Shown here piece after piece: positions 41,733 through 50,636 of a stretch of 64,000 nt of DNA (the stretch's first letter is position 1; each line of letters begins with the position of its first letter). The notes below the pieces were generated by a model. The model saw only the letters and a program-made list of their open reading frames with translations. It ran no database searches and was not told where the DNA came from. This stretch comes from Paucidesulfovibrio longus DSM 6739 (GTDB lineage Bacteria; Desulfobacterota; Desulfovibrionia; Desulfovibrionales; Desulfovibrionaceae): contig NZ_ATVA01000017.1 of the NCBI RefSeq assembly GCF_000420485.1, positions 186,001-250,000 on the forward strand, in the 5' to 3' direction. Both the position numbers and the translations under genes were made by a program.

Positions 41733-43112
41733 ATGAGCATTTCCGCGCGTTTCCGGGCTGTTGCGGCCCCTGCCCGCGCCGGGTTCGTCGCCCGCGCGCT
41801 CGTGGCGGCTTGCCTGCTGGCGGCGCTCGCGGCCTGCGCCGCGCCCTATCCCGCGCCGGAAAACGCCTACCAGGGCCTGACCCTGGCGCAATACCTGGCC
41901 GCGACCCGCGACGGGCAGGCCTTCAAGGTGGCCGACCTCTACGAGCCGCCCCCCGTGGTGGGGGAAACGCCCACGGGCCTGGGCAGCTTCGGTCCCGGCT
42001 ACGCCCTGCTCTCGACCGGGCCGACGATCCTGGACCTGGCCCAGGGCGCCACGACATATCAAAGCTTTTCGACCGCGCTGGCCGTGGGCCTTGCGGACGG
42101 CGACGTCCGCGTCTACGGCGCGCGCTCCTGTCCCGGCATGGACCAGCCCGTCCAGGGCGCTCCGCGCAATCTGGCCTGGGGGCCGCAGGCCCGCTACCTC
42201 GCGGTCATGGGCCGGGATCCGGCCGCTGTATTCGTGTACGACACGGAAAAATGCCACCTCGACGAAATCATCCAGCTCCCCGAAGCGATCGCGGCCCTGG
42301 CCCTTTCCCCTTCGGGCGACCTGCTCGCCGCTGCGGCCGAGGACGGACGGATCTGGATCGGCCCGCCCAGGGGCAAGAAGCGCCCCGCGGCCGAGGCGGG
42401 CCAGCCCCTGCTCGCGCTGGGCTTCGGCCCGGACGGCGGCGTGCTCTTCACGGTCACGCCCGGCGGCGTCGTGACCCTGATCGACGTGCGCGAAGGCCAG
42501 GTGCTCGAACGCTTCAAGGCCAGGGGCGGGCCGTTCGACTCCGCGCGCTTCCAGGACCACTACATCGTGCTGACCACGCGGGAAGGACGGCGGCTGGCCT
42601 GGGATCTGACCACGCGCAGGCAGGTGCCCTTCAGCCGCAAGCTGGCGCAGTTCTTCATCGACGACGGGGTGCTGCGCTACCGCACCTGGAACGGCGCGCT
42701 GCACCTGACCCCGTATCCGGACGAGCCGCGCTTCGAGGTGGAATACGCGGACTCGCGCGGGCTGATCCGGATCCTCGACCTGGACGGACGGACCCGCTAC
42801 TACGACCGCATCACGGGCCGGGAAACCACCGGGGCCTACGCTGCGGACTGGCAGCCCCTGCCCACCAACGACAAAGGCAATTTCTGCATCGGCGGGCAGT
42901 GCTACATGCTCACGGACCGGGCCTTCCAATGGGACCACGACGTGCTGCTCTGCCGCAGCGTGCCCGGCGTGGGCTGGTTCCTCTGGTGGGTCAAGAGCGA
43001 GCAGCCCGACCAGTTCAGCCCCCTGCCCGACCATCTGCCCGTGCGCGAAACGCTGCTGGCGGACGAGGCCGTGGAGTGGGCTCCCGTGTCGCCGCCGCCC
43101 GACTTCCCCTAA
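41733..43112 (+). CDS. Lipoprotein with beta-propeller-like repeats, unknown function
   Basis: A 459-residue exported lipoprotein. Signal segment with lipobox LAAC (about residue 34). The mature part has repeating strands typical of a WD40/NHL-like propeller (for example ALALSPSGDLLAAAAEDGRI and ALGFGPDGGVLFTVTPGG), then a C-terminal region with several Trp and three Cys residues (NFCIGGQCYMLTDRAF). The substrate or partner is unknown. AGGAG lies four bases before the ATG at 41733. It is divergent from asnB and upstream of a sugar aminotransferase gene, but 124 bases separate them. Confidence 0.8.
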   Translation: MSISARFRAVAAPARAGFVARALVAACLLAALAACAAPYPAPENAYQGLTLAQYLAATRDGQAFKVADLYEPPPVVGETPTGLGSFGPGYALLSTGPTILDLAQGATTYQSFSTALAVGLADGDVRVYGARSCPGMDQPVQGAPRNLAWGPQARYLAVMGRDPAAVFVYDTEKCHLDEIIQLPEAIAALALSPSGDLLAAAAEDGRIWIGPPRGKKRPAAEAGQPLLALGFGPDGGVLFTVTPGGVVTLIDVREGQVLERFKARGGPFDSARFQDHYIVLTTREGRRLAWDLTTRRQVPFSRKLAQFFIDDGVLRYRTWNGALHLTPYPDEPRFEVEYADSRGLIRILDLDGRTRYYDRITGRETTGAYAADWQPLPTNDKGNFCIGGQCYMLTDRAFQWDHDVLLCRSVPGVGWFLWWVKSEQPDQFSPLPDHLPVRETLLADEAVEWAPVSPPPDFP

Positions 43113-43236
43113 CCCCCCGACGCCACCCCCGGCGCGCCGGACCGAACACCGCCCTTGCGCAGGCCCGCAAAAATCGCTACCGCCTTGGAAACCCCACTTC
43201 GCCCAGACGGCGAAAGCACATAAGAGGACATCCAAC

Positions 43237-44364
43237 ATGGGCATTCCCTTCATCGATCTCAAGACCCAGTACGCACGCATCCAGGAACAGGTGAACCGGA
43301 ACATCCAGAACGTGCTGGAACACGGCCAGTACATCATGGGTCCGGAAATCCGCGAGTTCGAGGCCAAGGCCGCGGCCTTCGCCGGAACGAAGCACGCGCT
43401 CTCCTGCGGCTCAGGCACGGACGCCCTGGTCCTGGCCCTGATGGCCCTGGGCATCGGCCCCGGCGACGCCGTGCTGACCACGCCCTTCACCTTCATGGCC
43501 ACGGCCGAAACCATCGCCCTGGTGGGCGCGGTCCCGGTCTTCGTGGACATCGATCCGGCCACCTACAACATGGACTCGGACAAGCTCGCCGCCGCCCTGG
43601 CCGGGCTCAAGGCCTCCCGGCCCGACCTGACCCCCAAGGCGGTCATGCCCGTGGACCTCTTCGGCCTGGCCTGCGACTACGACCGCATCCTGGACATCGC
43701 CAAATCCAACGGGCTCAAGGTCATCGTGGACGGCGCACAGTCCTTCGGCGCGGAGTACAACGGCACGAAGACCGCGGCCCTGGGCGATGTGGCCTGCACC
43801 TCGTTCTTTCCGGCCAAGCCGCTCGGCTGCTACGGCGACGGCGGCGCCTGCTTCACCGATTCGGACGAAATCCAGGCGCTCATGGTTTCCCTGCGCGTCC
43901 ACGGCCAGGGCACGGACAAGTACGAGAACGTGCGCATCGGCATGAACGGCCGCATGGACACGATCCAGGCCGCCGTGCTGCTGCCCAAGCTCGAAATCTT
44001 CCCGGAAGAGATCCGGCTGCGCAACGAGGTGGCCGCGCGCTACGCCGAGGGCCTGAAAAACAGCGGGCTGGTGCTCCCCGTGGTGCCCGAGGGCTGCGTC
44101 AGCGTCTGGGCGCAATACTCGGTGCTGGCCGGCAGCGGCGAGGAGCGCACCGCGATCCAGGCCAGGCTCAAGGAGGCGGGCGTGCCCACGGCCATCTACT
44201 ATCCCAAGCCGCTGCACCTCCAGACCGCGTTCGCGAACCTGGGCCACAAGCCCGGCGACATGCCCGTGAGCGAGGCCGTCGGAGAGCGCATCTTCTCCCT
44301 GCCCATGTCCCCCTACCTCGCCGAGGCGGACCAGCAGACCATCTGCGCCGCGCTCTGCGGCTGA
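43237..44364 (+). CDS. DegT-family sugar aminotransferase, WbpE/WlbC-like
   Basis: A 375-residue PLP aminotransferase. The N-terminal IPFIDLKTQYARIQEQVN, the stretch SCGSGTDALVLALMALG, VIVDGAQSFGAEYNGTK and the PLP lysine in FFPAKPLGCYGDGGACF (about residues 189-205) are close to WbpE/WlbC, which aminate a 3-keto sugar nucleotide. This is the third sugar aminotransferase in the window but lies outside the leftward glycan run. The stop is followed after 11 bases by a radical SAM gene whose 5' end contains a terminator. Confidence 0.9.
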   Translation: MGIPFIDLKTQYARIQEQVNRNIQNVLEHGQYIMGPEIREFEAKAAAFAGTKHALSCGSGTDALVLALMALGIGPGDAVLTTPFTFMATAETIALVGAVPVFVDIDPATYNMDSDKLAAALAGLKASRPDLTPKAVMPVDLFGLACDYDRILDIAKSNGLKVIVDGAQSFGAEYNGTKTAALGDVACTSFFPAKPLGCYGDGGACFTDSDEIQALMVSLRVHGQGTDKYENVRIGMNGRMDTIQAAVLLPKLEIFPEEIRLRNEVAARYAEGLKNSGLVLPVVPEGCVSVWAQYSVLAGSGEERTAIQARLKEAGVPTAIYYPKPLHLQTAFANLGHKPGDMPVSEAVGERIFSLPMSPYLAEADQQTICAALCG

Positions 44365-44375
44365 CCGGAGCGGGG

Positions 44376-45446
44376 ATGCGCGTTCTCGACTTCGCCCATC
44401 CCGACCCGCAGACGAAAACGAACGGGCCGCGACTGCGGCCCGTTTTTCTGCCCTTTGCGGGCTGTCCGCACCGCTGCGCCTTCTGCGGGCAGCATCTCCA
44501 GACCGGACAGCGCGCCCGGCCCCTGGCCGAGATGCACCGCGCGCTGCGGAATGATCTGGAATCCGCCCGCGCCGCCATGGCCGCCGGACAGACCCGCCCC
44601 CTGGAGCTGGCCTTCTACGGCGGCACCTTCACGGCCCTGCCCGATTCCGATTCCGGTCCCTGGCCCGAACGATTCCTGAACCTGGCCGCGGAATACCGCG
44701 CCCTCGGCGTGGTCGGGCGCGTGCGCTGCTCCACCCGGCCCGACCGCACCGATCCCGAAATGCTCGCCCGGCTGAAGAGCCTGGGGCTGGACATGGTCGA
44801 GCTGGGCGTCCAGAGCTTCGACGACGCGGCCCTGGCCGCGTCGGGAAGAGGCTATGACGGGGAAACGGCCCGAAAGGGCTGCGAGAACGTGCGCGCGGCC
44901 GGGCTGCGGCTCGGCGTGCAGCTCATGCCCGGGCTGCCCGGCGACAGGCCGGGCGAACCGGACGGCACCTTCCGGCGCGATATCGAGATGACCGCCGCGC
45001 TCCGGCCCGACGCGGCCCGGCTCTATCCCTGCCTCGTCATCGAGGGCACGCCCCTGGCGCAGACGTGGCGCGCCGGAGGCTACCGGCCCTGGTCCCTGGA
45101 ACGCGCACGCGCCGAGCTGGCCCACGGACTGGAGCGGCTCTGGTCGGCCGGCGTCCCGGTGATCCGCATCGGCCTGCACCCGGAAGCGGACCTGCTGCCC
45201 GGCATCCTGGCCGGGCCGTGGCATCCGGCCCTGGGGCAGATGGTCCGCTCCCTGGCCCTCTGCGCGCATGTCCTGGCGCGGGCGCGGGAACTGGGCAGCG
45301 GCCCCAAGAGCCTGCAAACGCCCCGCCGCTTCTCCGGCGAGATCATGGGCCACAAGCGCGAACTCTGGGAAAGGTGGAAGCGGGCGCGCATTCGCATCGA
45401 ATTTCATGAGGGAGAGACGTTTCGGCTGGCCCTTGCAACGCCCTGA
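44376..45446 (+). CDS. Radical SAM protein, Elp3-like without acetyltransferase domain
   Basis: A 356-residue iron-sulfur enzyme. The cluster motif GCPHRCAFCGQ (CxxxCxxC, about residues 29-39) binds [4Fe-4S] and AdoMet; LELAFYGGTFTAL and MVELGVQSFDDAALAASGRG follow as in the Elp3/YhcC group. Unlike Elp3 it has no acetyltransferase domain. The reaction is unknown. GGAG lies five bases before ATG 44376. Codons 16-25 form a perfect terminator hairpin (44421-44444), an unusual feature at the start of a coding sequence. Confidence 0.85.
   Translation: MRVLDFAHPDPQTKTNGPRLRPVFLPFAGCPHRCAFCGQHLQTGQRARPLAEMHRALRNDLESARAAMAAGQTRPLELAFYGGTFTALPDSDSGPWPERFLNLAAEYRALGVVGRVRCSTRPDRTDPEMLARLKSLGLDMVELGVQSFDDAALAASGRGYDGETARKGCENVRAAGLRLGVQLMPGLPGDRPGEPDGTFRRDIEMTAALRPDAARLYPCLVIEGTPLAQTWRAGGYRPWSLERARAELAHGLERLWSAGVPVIRIGLHPEADLLPGILAGPWHPALGQMVRSLALCAHVLARARELGSGPKSLQTPRRFSGEIMGHKRELWERWKRARIRIEFHEGETFRLALATP
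44421..44447 (+). terminator. Intrinsic terminator inside the radical SAM coding sequence
   Basis: Stem AACGGGCCGC with GCGGCCCGTT, loop GACT, then T run to 44447. It lies 57 bases past the aminotransferase stop and covers codons 16-25 of the downstream gene. Confidence 0.75.
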
Positions 45447-45453
45447 AACGCGA

Positions 45454-45518
45454 CCGCCCCGCTTTCGCGGGGCGGAAAACGGGGGTCCGGGGGCCACTGG
45501 CCCCCGGCCGCCGGAGGC
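45454..45518 (+). repeat. Composite intergenic repeat, partial copy 3
   Basis: Only the last two modules: a 9-bp hairpin (CCGCCCCGC, TTTC, GCGGGGCGG; 45454-45475) and module D (45481-45518), GGGGGTCCGGGGGCC continuing to GGCCGCCGGAGGC. It lies between the stops of the convergent radical SAM and DUF169 genes. Confidence 0.7.
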
Positions 45519-45556
45519 ATTCCCTCTCCTCCTGCCGTTTCGGTCTGAACGCTTGG

Positions 45557-46381
45557 CTATTCCTCGCCCCAGGCCTTGGCGCTGCGGGCGATCTTCTTCC
45601 GCTGGCCCTGCCAGGTCGCGGTGCTCAGGAACGATTCCTCCCAGCGCTCAATCATGTCCAAATACAGGGCGTAGGGCACGGTCATGTAAAGCTCGTCCGT
45701 CTTCAGGAACTTGCGCATGGACGGATCCCAGCCGCCGAGCACGGCGCGGGTGCGGCCCGTGGCCCGATACGTGCGCGGCCAGGAAACCATGTTGCCGCAG
45801 CCCGGTCCCCAGGGCGAGGCCACGACCTCGGCGTCGTTGGTCAGGAACGCGGCGTATTGATGCAGCCCGCTCATGCTTTCGGGCCGTGCGAAAAAGGTCA
45901 CGAATTCCGGGTCGTGCTTGAGCGGCTCGAAATCGCCGACCTTGCGGAACACGAGATAGGGATTGGGCGCGGGCAGAGGATCCATGCACTGGAACATGCT
46001 CTTGAAGGAATCCGGCCCGTCCAGGTAGTGCTCGGTTTCCATGCCTTCGGGCAGCCCGCAGCTGACGTAGCGGGCGATGAAGTCGTAGGGGCCTTTTTGA
46101 AAGCCCACGTACTGCGTTCCGCCGGGGCAGCCGGGATGGTCCGCGCTGGTCCAGGCCGCGCCGCCTTTCTTGCGCAGCACCCAGACGTGCTTGATCAGGC
46201 AGGAGAACCGCTCGAACGCCGGGCGGAAATCGGCCCGGCCCTTTTCCTCCTGTTCCAGGGTGGGCATGTCGCAGTCCGGGGGGTGGTTGTCGGAATCGGG
46301 CTTTTCCGCCTCGTAGGCCCAGGCGACCGGCTCTTCGGTGATGCCGAGAATGTCGAGGAAAGATTGCAGCTTGGAGTTCAT
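45557..46381 (-). CDS. DUF169 family protein
   Basis: A 274-residue soluble protein of the DUF169 group, of unknown biochemical role. It contains several cysteines (DCDMPTL, FSCLIKHVWVLRKKGG, DHPGCPGG, PWGPGCGNMVSWPR) and a C-terminal region DELYMTVPYALYLDMIERWEES typical of the family. The ATG at 46381 overlaps the stop of the MarR gene by four bases, with GGAGG just upstream, so both genes form one autoregulated transcript. Function may concern stress or redox chemistry; this is inference from the MarR link only. Confidence 0.82.
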   Translation of the reverse strand: MNSKLQSFLDILGITEEPVAWAYEAEKPDSDNHPPDCDMPTLEQEEKGRADFRPAFERFSCLIKHVWVLRKKGGAAWTSADHPGCPGGTQYVGFQKGPYDFIARYVSCGLPEGMETEHYLDGPDSFKSMFQCMDPLPAPNPYLVFRKVGDFEPLKHDPEFVTFFARPESMSGLHQYAAFLTNDAEVVASPWGPGCGNMVSWPRTYRATGRTRAVLGGWDPSMRKFLKTDELYMTVPYALYLDMIERWEESFLSTATWQGQRKKIARSAKAWGEE

Positions 46382-46887
46382 CGATCGTCCTCCGTGAGAG
46401 TGTTCAGGTTGGCGATCATACGCCTGGCGAGGTCGAAGAAGAGTTCGGCCTCCTCGGCGCTGAGTCCGCGTACGGCTTGCTTGTTGACTTGGTGGGCGGC
46501 GTCCAGCACCTCGACCTCCAGCGCGCGGGATTTCTCCGTGAGCAGGATGCGCGCGCTGCGCCTGTCCGAAGGGTCGGCCCTGCGGGTGATCAGCCCGTCC
46601 CGCTCCATGCGCGTCAGGGTCCGGGCCATGGTGGACTGGTCCACGCCCAGGCAGCGGCAAAGCTCGGCCTGGGTGCGCTGATCCTTTTCCCAGAGCCAGA
46701 CCAGGGTTCCGAACTGTCCGGCGCAGATGCCCAGCGGCTCCAATCGCCGGGCCAGCCGATTCATGAATCGCCGCGAAAGCTGGTTCGTCCAATACCCCGG
46801 AGCCTTCTCCCGCTGGAAGCAGCTTCCGAGCGCGGTTTCAGCGCAGTGTTCCGTTCCGGTTTCCATTGCAGATTCGATCGCAGTCAT
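46378..46887 (-). CDS. MarR-family transcriptional regulator
   Basis: A 169-residue winged-helix repressor. The DNA-binding part is TQAELCRCLGVDQSTMARTLTRMERDGLITRRADPSDRRSARILLT (recognition helix and the DPSDRRS wing motif), between N- and C-terminal dimer helices. GGAGG stands four bases before ATG 46887. The promoter right upstream holds two identical palindromes 20 bp apart, so it likely represses its own operon with DUF169. MarR proteins usually respond to phenolic or oxidising compounds; the signal here is unknown. Confidence 0.9.
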   Translation of the reverse strand: MTAIESAMETGTEHCAETALGSCFQREKAPGYWTNQLSRRFMNRLARRLEPLGICAGQFGTLVWLWEKDQRTQAELCRCLGVDQSTMARTLTRMERDGLITRRADPSDRRSARILLTEKSRALEVEVLDAAHQVNKQAVRGLSAEEAELFFDLARRMIANLNTLTEDDR

Positions 46888-46901
46888 CGGCCCTCCGAAT
46901 A

Positions 46902-46944
46902 CATGGCTTGCCATGAACATGCATGGCTTGCCATGCGTTGTCAA
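46902..46944 (-). promoter_or_regulatory. marR promoter with tandem operators
   Basis: On the minus strand a perfect -35 TTGACA (46939-46944) and a -10 CATGTT (46916-46921) with a 17-base spacer. The 14-bp palindrome CATGGCTTGCCATG occurs twice, at 46922-46935 (in the spacer) and 46902-46915 (from the -10 through the start of transcription), exactly 20 bp apart. Bound MarR dimers would sit on the same DNA face and block polymerase. Confidence 0.8.
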
Positions 46945-47007
46945 GCAGGCTTCCACGGGGCTTGATAGCCACCTCTTGCGAACCCGAAAAAAGAGGGGTG
47001 CGGCGTC

Positions 47008-47036
47008 TTTCAATTCGCGGCGAAAGCGGCTACACT
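47008..47036 (+). promoter_or_regulatory. Candidate amidohydrolase promoter
   Basis: TTTCAA (47008-47013) and TACACT (47031-47036; four of six -10 bases) spaced by 17 bases. Transcription would start about ten bases before ATG 47053, giving a nearly leaderless message. Confidence 0.4.
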
Positions 47037-47052
47037 TCGCGATTAAGCAATC

Positions 47053-48210
47053 ATGAGCACTCGAAACCTTTCGATTCTCCGTGCGGCCAGGGTCATGAGC
47101 ATGGTCCCCGGCCAGGAACCGATACGCGATGCGGCCATCGTTCACGATGGCCGTTTTATTGTGCAAATCGGCCCGTGGACCGAGCTGCGAGCGCGGTTCC
47201 GCGGCCCCGTGGAAGACCTCGGCGGGGCCACGCTCTGCCCCGGCGTCTTCAACAGCCACACCCACCTGGAGATGTGCCACCTGCTCGGCAAGACCGTGCG
47301 CGGCCAGGGCTTCACATCCTGGATCAAGAGCCTCGTGGCCAACCCCATGTACGACATGGACGACGCGGAGGTGGCCGCGCAGTGCCGACGAATCCGGCGG
47401 CTCGGCACGGCCCACGTCGCCGACATTTCCACGAAGCAGGCCCCTCGCATCGCCGGCGTCCTCGACGAATCCGGCCTTTTTTTTGTGGCCTTCCGGGAGA
47501 TGATCTTTTTCAGCCCGCCCCCGGACGAGCAGGACTTCGTTCCCGACGGGGAATTCGCCAACGGCGTGCTCTCCTGCGCGGGCCACGCGCCCTACTCCAC
47601 CCATCCCGAAACCCTGCGCCGGGCCAAGCGCGCCTGCGCCGCGCGCGGACTGCCCCACTCCATCCACCTCGCGGAAAACGAGGAGGAGTCGCGCATTCTC
47701 ATGGGCGAGCGCATCGAGTTCGTGGAGGTGCTGGAGCGCGCAAACATCCCCATGACCGGATTCAGGCCGCCGCGCGTCTCCCCCGTGGCCTACGCCCTGG
47801 ACCTGGGGCTGCTGGACCCGGACACCCTGGCCGTGCACTGCGTGACCGTGAGCGACGAGGACATCGACATCCTGCGCCGCACCGGGACCAACGTCTGCCT
47901 CTGCCCGCGCAGCAACGACTACATCGGCGAGGGCCGCGCCCCCTGGGAAAAGCTCCGGGCCGCCGGAGTGAACCTCTGCCTGGGCACGGACGGGCTGGCC
48001 TCCAACCACGATCTCGACGTCTGGAACGAGCTGGCCTTTCTCAAGGAACGCTTTGTGGACGAACTTTCCCTGGAAGACGGCCTCGCGCTGCTCACGCGCA
48101 ACCCGGCAAGAGCTTTCCGGGCGGAAAACCGCCTCGGCACGCTGGAGCCCGGCAAGGCCGCGCGCTGGTCCGTGGTTCCGGAAAACGTGCTCGCGCTGTT
48201 CGAGGCCTGA
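47053..48210 (+). CDS. Amidohydrolase (TrzA/SsnA/MqnX-like deaminase)
   Basis: A 385-residue metal-dependent hydrolase. Metal ligands are visible: HTH in PGVFNSHTHLEM (about residues 66-70), HLAENEEES, the histidine in LAVHCVTVSDEDI, and LGTDGLASNHDLDVW with the catalytic Asp. The pattern fits ammonia-releasing deaminases; aminodeoxyfutalosine deaminase of the futalosine menaquinone pathway is a reasonable option for this type of organism but not proven. No clear ribosome site precedes the ATG. It is divergent from marR (165 bases). Confidence 0.85.
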   Translation: MSTRNLSILRAARVMSMVPGQEPIRDAAIVHDGRFIVQIGPWTELRARFRGPVEDLGGATLCPGVFNSHTHLEMCHLLGKTVRGQGFTSWIKSLVANPMYDMDDAEVAAQCRRIRRLGTAHVADISTKQAPRIAGVLDESGLFFVAFREMIFFSPPPDEQDFVPDGEFANGVLSCAGHAPYSTHPETLRRAKRACAARGLPHSIHLAENEEESRILMGERIEFVEVLERANIPMTGFRPPRVSPVAYALDLGLLDPDTLAVHCVTVSDEDIDILRRTGTNVCLCPRSNDYIGEGRAPWEKLRAAGVNLCLGTDGLASNHDLDVWNELAFLKERFVDELSLEDGLALLTRNPARAFRAENRLGTLEPGKAARWSVVPENVLALFEA

Positions 48211-48381
48211 GCGACCGCAGCGGAAAATTTCACGCGCCGCCCACGGGCGGCAGGAACGACGACGGCTTCCGGCCCCTGCGGGGACGGAAAATAATATGCG
48301 AACGGCGACCGCGCCGGGACACTGCCCTTGCAGGCGGCCCCGCGCACCGGTCGCCCGGATTCCAGCCAGAAGGAAGAAGAC

Positions 48382-49308
48382 ATGCAATGGCGGCATAAGG
48401 ATTTGTTGGATATTTCGCAGCTCAGCCGGGACGAGGTGCTGCACGTCTTCGAGACCGCGCAGTATTTCCGCGAGATCAACGAACGCCCCGTGAAGAAGGT
48501 GCCCACCCTCAAGGGCAAGAGCGTGGTGCTCTTCTTCGCCGAGCCGAGCACCCGCACCAAGACCTCTTTCGACATGGCGGGCAAGCGGCTCTCCGCGGAC
48601 ACCTTCTCGCTCTCCAAGAGCATGAGCAGCCTGCAGAAGGGCGAAACGCTCAAGGACACCGCCCTGACGCTCCAGGCCATGAACCCGGACGCCATCGTGC
48701 TGCGCCACTCTGTGAGCGGGGCGGCCAAGTTCCTGGCCGACCGCCTGCACTGCGGCGTGCTCAACGCGGGCGACGGCCGCCACGCCCACCCGACCCAGGC
48801 CCTGCTCGACGGCTACACCCTCTGGGAGCAATGGAAGGACTTCGCGGGCAAGACCGTGCTCATCCTCGGCGACATCGCCCACAGCCGCGTGGCCCGCTCC
48901 AACCTGATCATGCTGAACATGCTCGGGGTCAAGGTCCGCTTCTGCGCGCCGCGCACCCTGCTGCCCCCGGCGGTGCGCTCCTGGCCCTGCGAGGTCTACA
49001 CCAGCCTCGACGAGGCCGTGCGCGGGGTGGACGCGGTCATGTGCCTGCGACTCCAGCTGGAGCGCCAGCAGGACGGGCTGCTCCCGGACCTGCGCGAATA
49101 TTCCCGGCTCTACTGCCTTTCCCCGCGCCACATGGAGCTGGCCGCGCCGGACGCGCGCGTGCTGCACCCCGGCCCCATGAACCGGGGCCTGGAGATCAGC
49201 TCCGTGATCGCGGACGCGCCCCGGAGCCTCGTGCTCGACCAGGTGGCCAGCGGCGTGGCCGTGCGCATGGCCCTGCTCTTTCTCATCCTGACCCGCAAGG
49301 AGGCCTAG
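48382..49308 (+). CDS. pyrB: Aspartate carbamoyltransferase, catalytic subunit
   Basis: A 308-residue enzyme of pyrimidine synthesis joining carbamoyl phosphate and aspartate. Motifs: [17 protein letters not shown] (carbamoyl-phosphate loop, about residues 52-68), [34 protein letters not shown], and [13 protein letters not shown] (about 258-270). AGGAAGAAG precedes ATG 48382. Dihydroorotase starts three bases past the stop, so the two are one operon, as in bacteria whose PyrB and PyrC form a complex. No PyrI regulatory gene is adjacent. Confidence 0.97.
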   Translation: MQWRHKDLLDISQLSRDEVLHVFETAQYFREINERPVKKVPTLKGKSVVLFFAEPSTRTKTSFDMAGKRLSADTFSLSKSMSSLQKGETLKDTALTLQAMNPDAIVLRHSVSGAAKFLADRLHCGVLNAGDGRHAHPTQALLDGYTLWEQWKDFAGKTVLILGDIAHSRVARSNLIMLNMLGVKVRFCAPRTLLPPAVRSWPCEVYTSLDEAVRGVDAVMCLRLQLERQQDGLLPDLREYSRLYCLSPRHMELAAPDARVLHPGPMNRGLEISSVIADAPRSLVLDQVASGVAVRMALLFLILTRKEA

Positions 49309-49311
49309 CCC

Positions 49312-50580
49312 ATGTCCAGCCCTGATCTGATCGTCAAGAACGCCCGCCTGCGCGGCGAATCCGTGGACCTGCTGGTCAAGGACGGCAAGGTGCTGGAGGT
49401 GGTTCCGGCGGGCAAGGCGCCCAAGGATGCCGGGGAAACCGTGGATGCAGGCGGCCTTTCCCTGCTGCCCTCGCTCACGGACGTGCACACGCACCTGCGC
49501 GAGCCGGGCTACGAATGGAAGGAGGACATCGCCACGGGCCTTGCCGCCGCGGCCTTCGGCGGCTTCGGCAACATCATGTGCATGGCCAACACCGACCCCG
49601 TCAACGACAAGGCCGGAGTGACCGAAATGCTGCTCGACAAGGCCGCAACCGCCTGGCCGGACGGCCCGCGCCTCTTCCCCGTGGGCGCGCTGACCGTGGA
49701 CCTCAAGGGCGAGGCGCTCGCGCCCATGGGCGAGCTGGCCGACGCGGGCTGCGCCGCCTTTTCCAACGACGGCGTGCCCGTGAAGAGCAGCGCGCTCTTC
49801 CGCAGGGCCATGGAATACGCCTCGGACTTCGGCAAGGTGGTCATCGACCACTGCGAAGACCCGTACCTCGGCGTGGCCGCCGGGGCCAACGAGGGCGAAA
49901 TCTCCGGCAGGCTCGGCATTCCGGCCCAGCCCGACGCGGCCGAGGCCATCCAGGTGGCCCGCGACATCCTGCTCGCCGAATACCTCGGCCTGCCCATTCA
50001 CCTGGCCCACATCTCGTGCAAGAAGTCCGTGGAACTCATCGCCTGGGCCAAGCAGCGCGGGGTCGACGTCACGGCCGAAACCTGCCCGCACTACCTGACC
50101 CTGACCGAGAACGAGCTGGCCGACTACGACACCAACGCCAAGGTCAACCCGCCCCTGCGCACCGAGGCCGACCGCCGCGCCGTGCTCGAGGCCCTGGAGA
50201 GCGGCGTCATCGACATGCTCGCCACGGACCACGCGCCCCACGCCGCGCACGAAAAGGAAGTGGAGTTCGACTTCGCGCCCTGCGGCATCACCGGGCTGGA
50301 CACGGCCCTGTCCGTGACCTGGGGCCTGGTCAGCAAGGGCGCCCTCTCGGAAGACGCCTTTGTGCGCGCCTGGACAACCGCGCCCTGCGAACGCTTCGGC
50401 CTGCCCGTGAACCGCTTCCAGCCGGGCGATCCCGCCGACTTCCTGCTCTTCGACCCCGTGGAGGAATGGACGGTCACGCCGGAATCGCTGCGCTCCAAGA
50501 GCAAGAACACGCCGCTGCTCGGCCGCCCGCTTCGGGGCCGCGTGGTGCGGCATTTCCTTGCGGGCAAAAACATTGTATGA
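49312..50580 (+). CDS. pyrC: Dihydroorotase
   Basis: A 422-residue zinc enzyme that closes carbamoyl aspartate to dihydroorotate. The metal ligand HTH lies in LTDVHTHLREPGYEWKED (about residues 57-74), with further motifs AFSNDGVPVKSSALFR, HLAHISCKKSVELI, and the catalytic loop DMLATDHAPHAAHEKEVEFD. This is a complete, presumably active, type I enzyme. It follows pyrB directly. The HD-domain gene downstream begins 56 bases after its stop. Confidence 0.97.
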   Translation: MSSPDLIVKNARLRGESVDLLVKDGKVLEVVPAGKAPKDAGETVDAGGLSLLPSLTDVHTHLREPGYEWKEDIATGLAAAAFGGFGNIMCMANTDPVNDKAGVTEMLLDKAATAWPDGPRLFPVGALTVDLKGEALAPMGELADAGCAAFSNDGVPVKSSALFRRAMEYASDFGKVVIDHCEDPYLGVAAGANEGEISGRLGIPAQPDAAEAIQVARDILLAEYLGLPIHLAHISCKKSVELIAWAKQRGVDVTAETCPHYLTLTENELADYDTNAKVNPPLRTEADRRAVLEALESGVIDMLATDHAPHAAHEKEVEFDFAPCGITGLDTALSVTWGLVSKGALSEDAFVRAWTTAPCERFGLPVNRFQPGDPADFLLFDPVEEWTVTPESLRSKSKNTPLLGRPLRGRVVRHFLAGKNIV

Positions 50581-50636
50581 GTCCGGGACGTGAATACGAT
50601 CGACATCCGAGCGACCTACCCGGAGGAGAAGAATAG

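Noticed and set aside
39681-43562. Continuous minus-strand frame of about 1290 codons
   Set aside because: Only the left part is asnB. The remainder is antisense to the lipoprotein and aminotransferase genes, and asnB must start at Cys2 (41606).
45454-45475. Hairpin after the radical SAM gene as a plain terminator
   Set aside because: It is followed by AAAAC on the plus strand and lacks a T run on either strand; better seen as part of the composite repeat.
46378-50553. Minus-strand frame of about 1390 codons containing MarR
   Set aside because: The MarR start at 46887 has a promoter, ribosome site and operators; the extension is antisense to the amidohydrolase, pyrB and pyrC.
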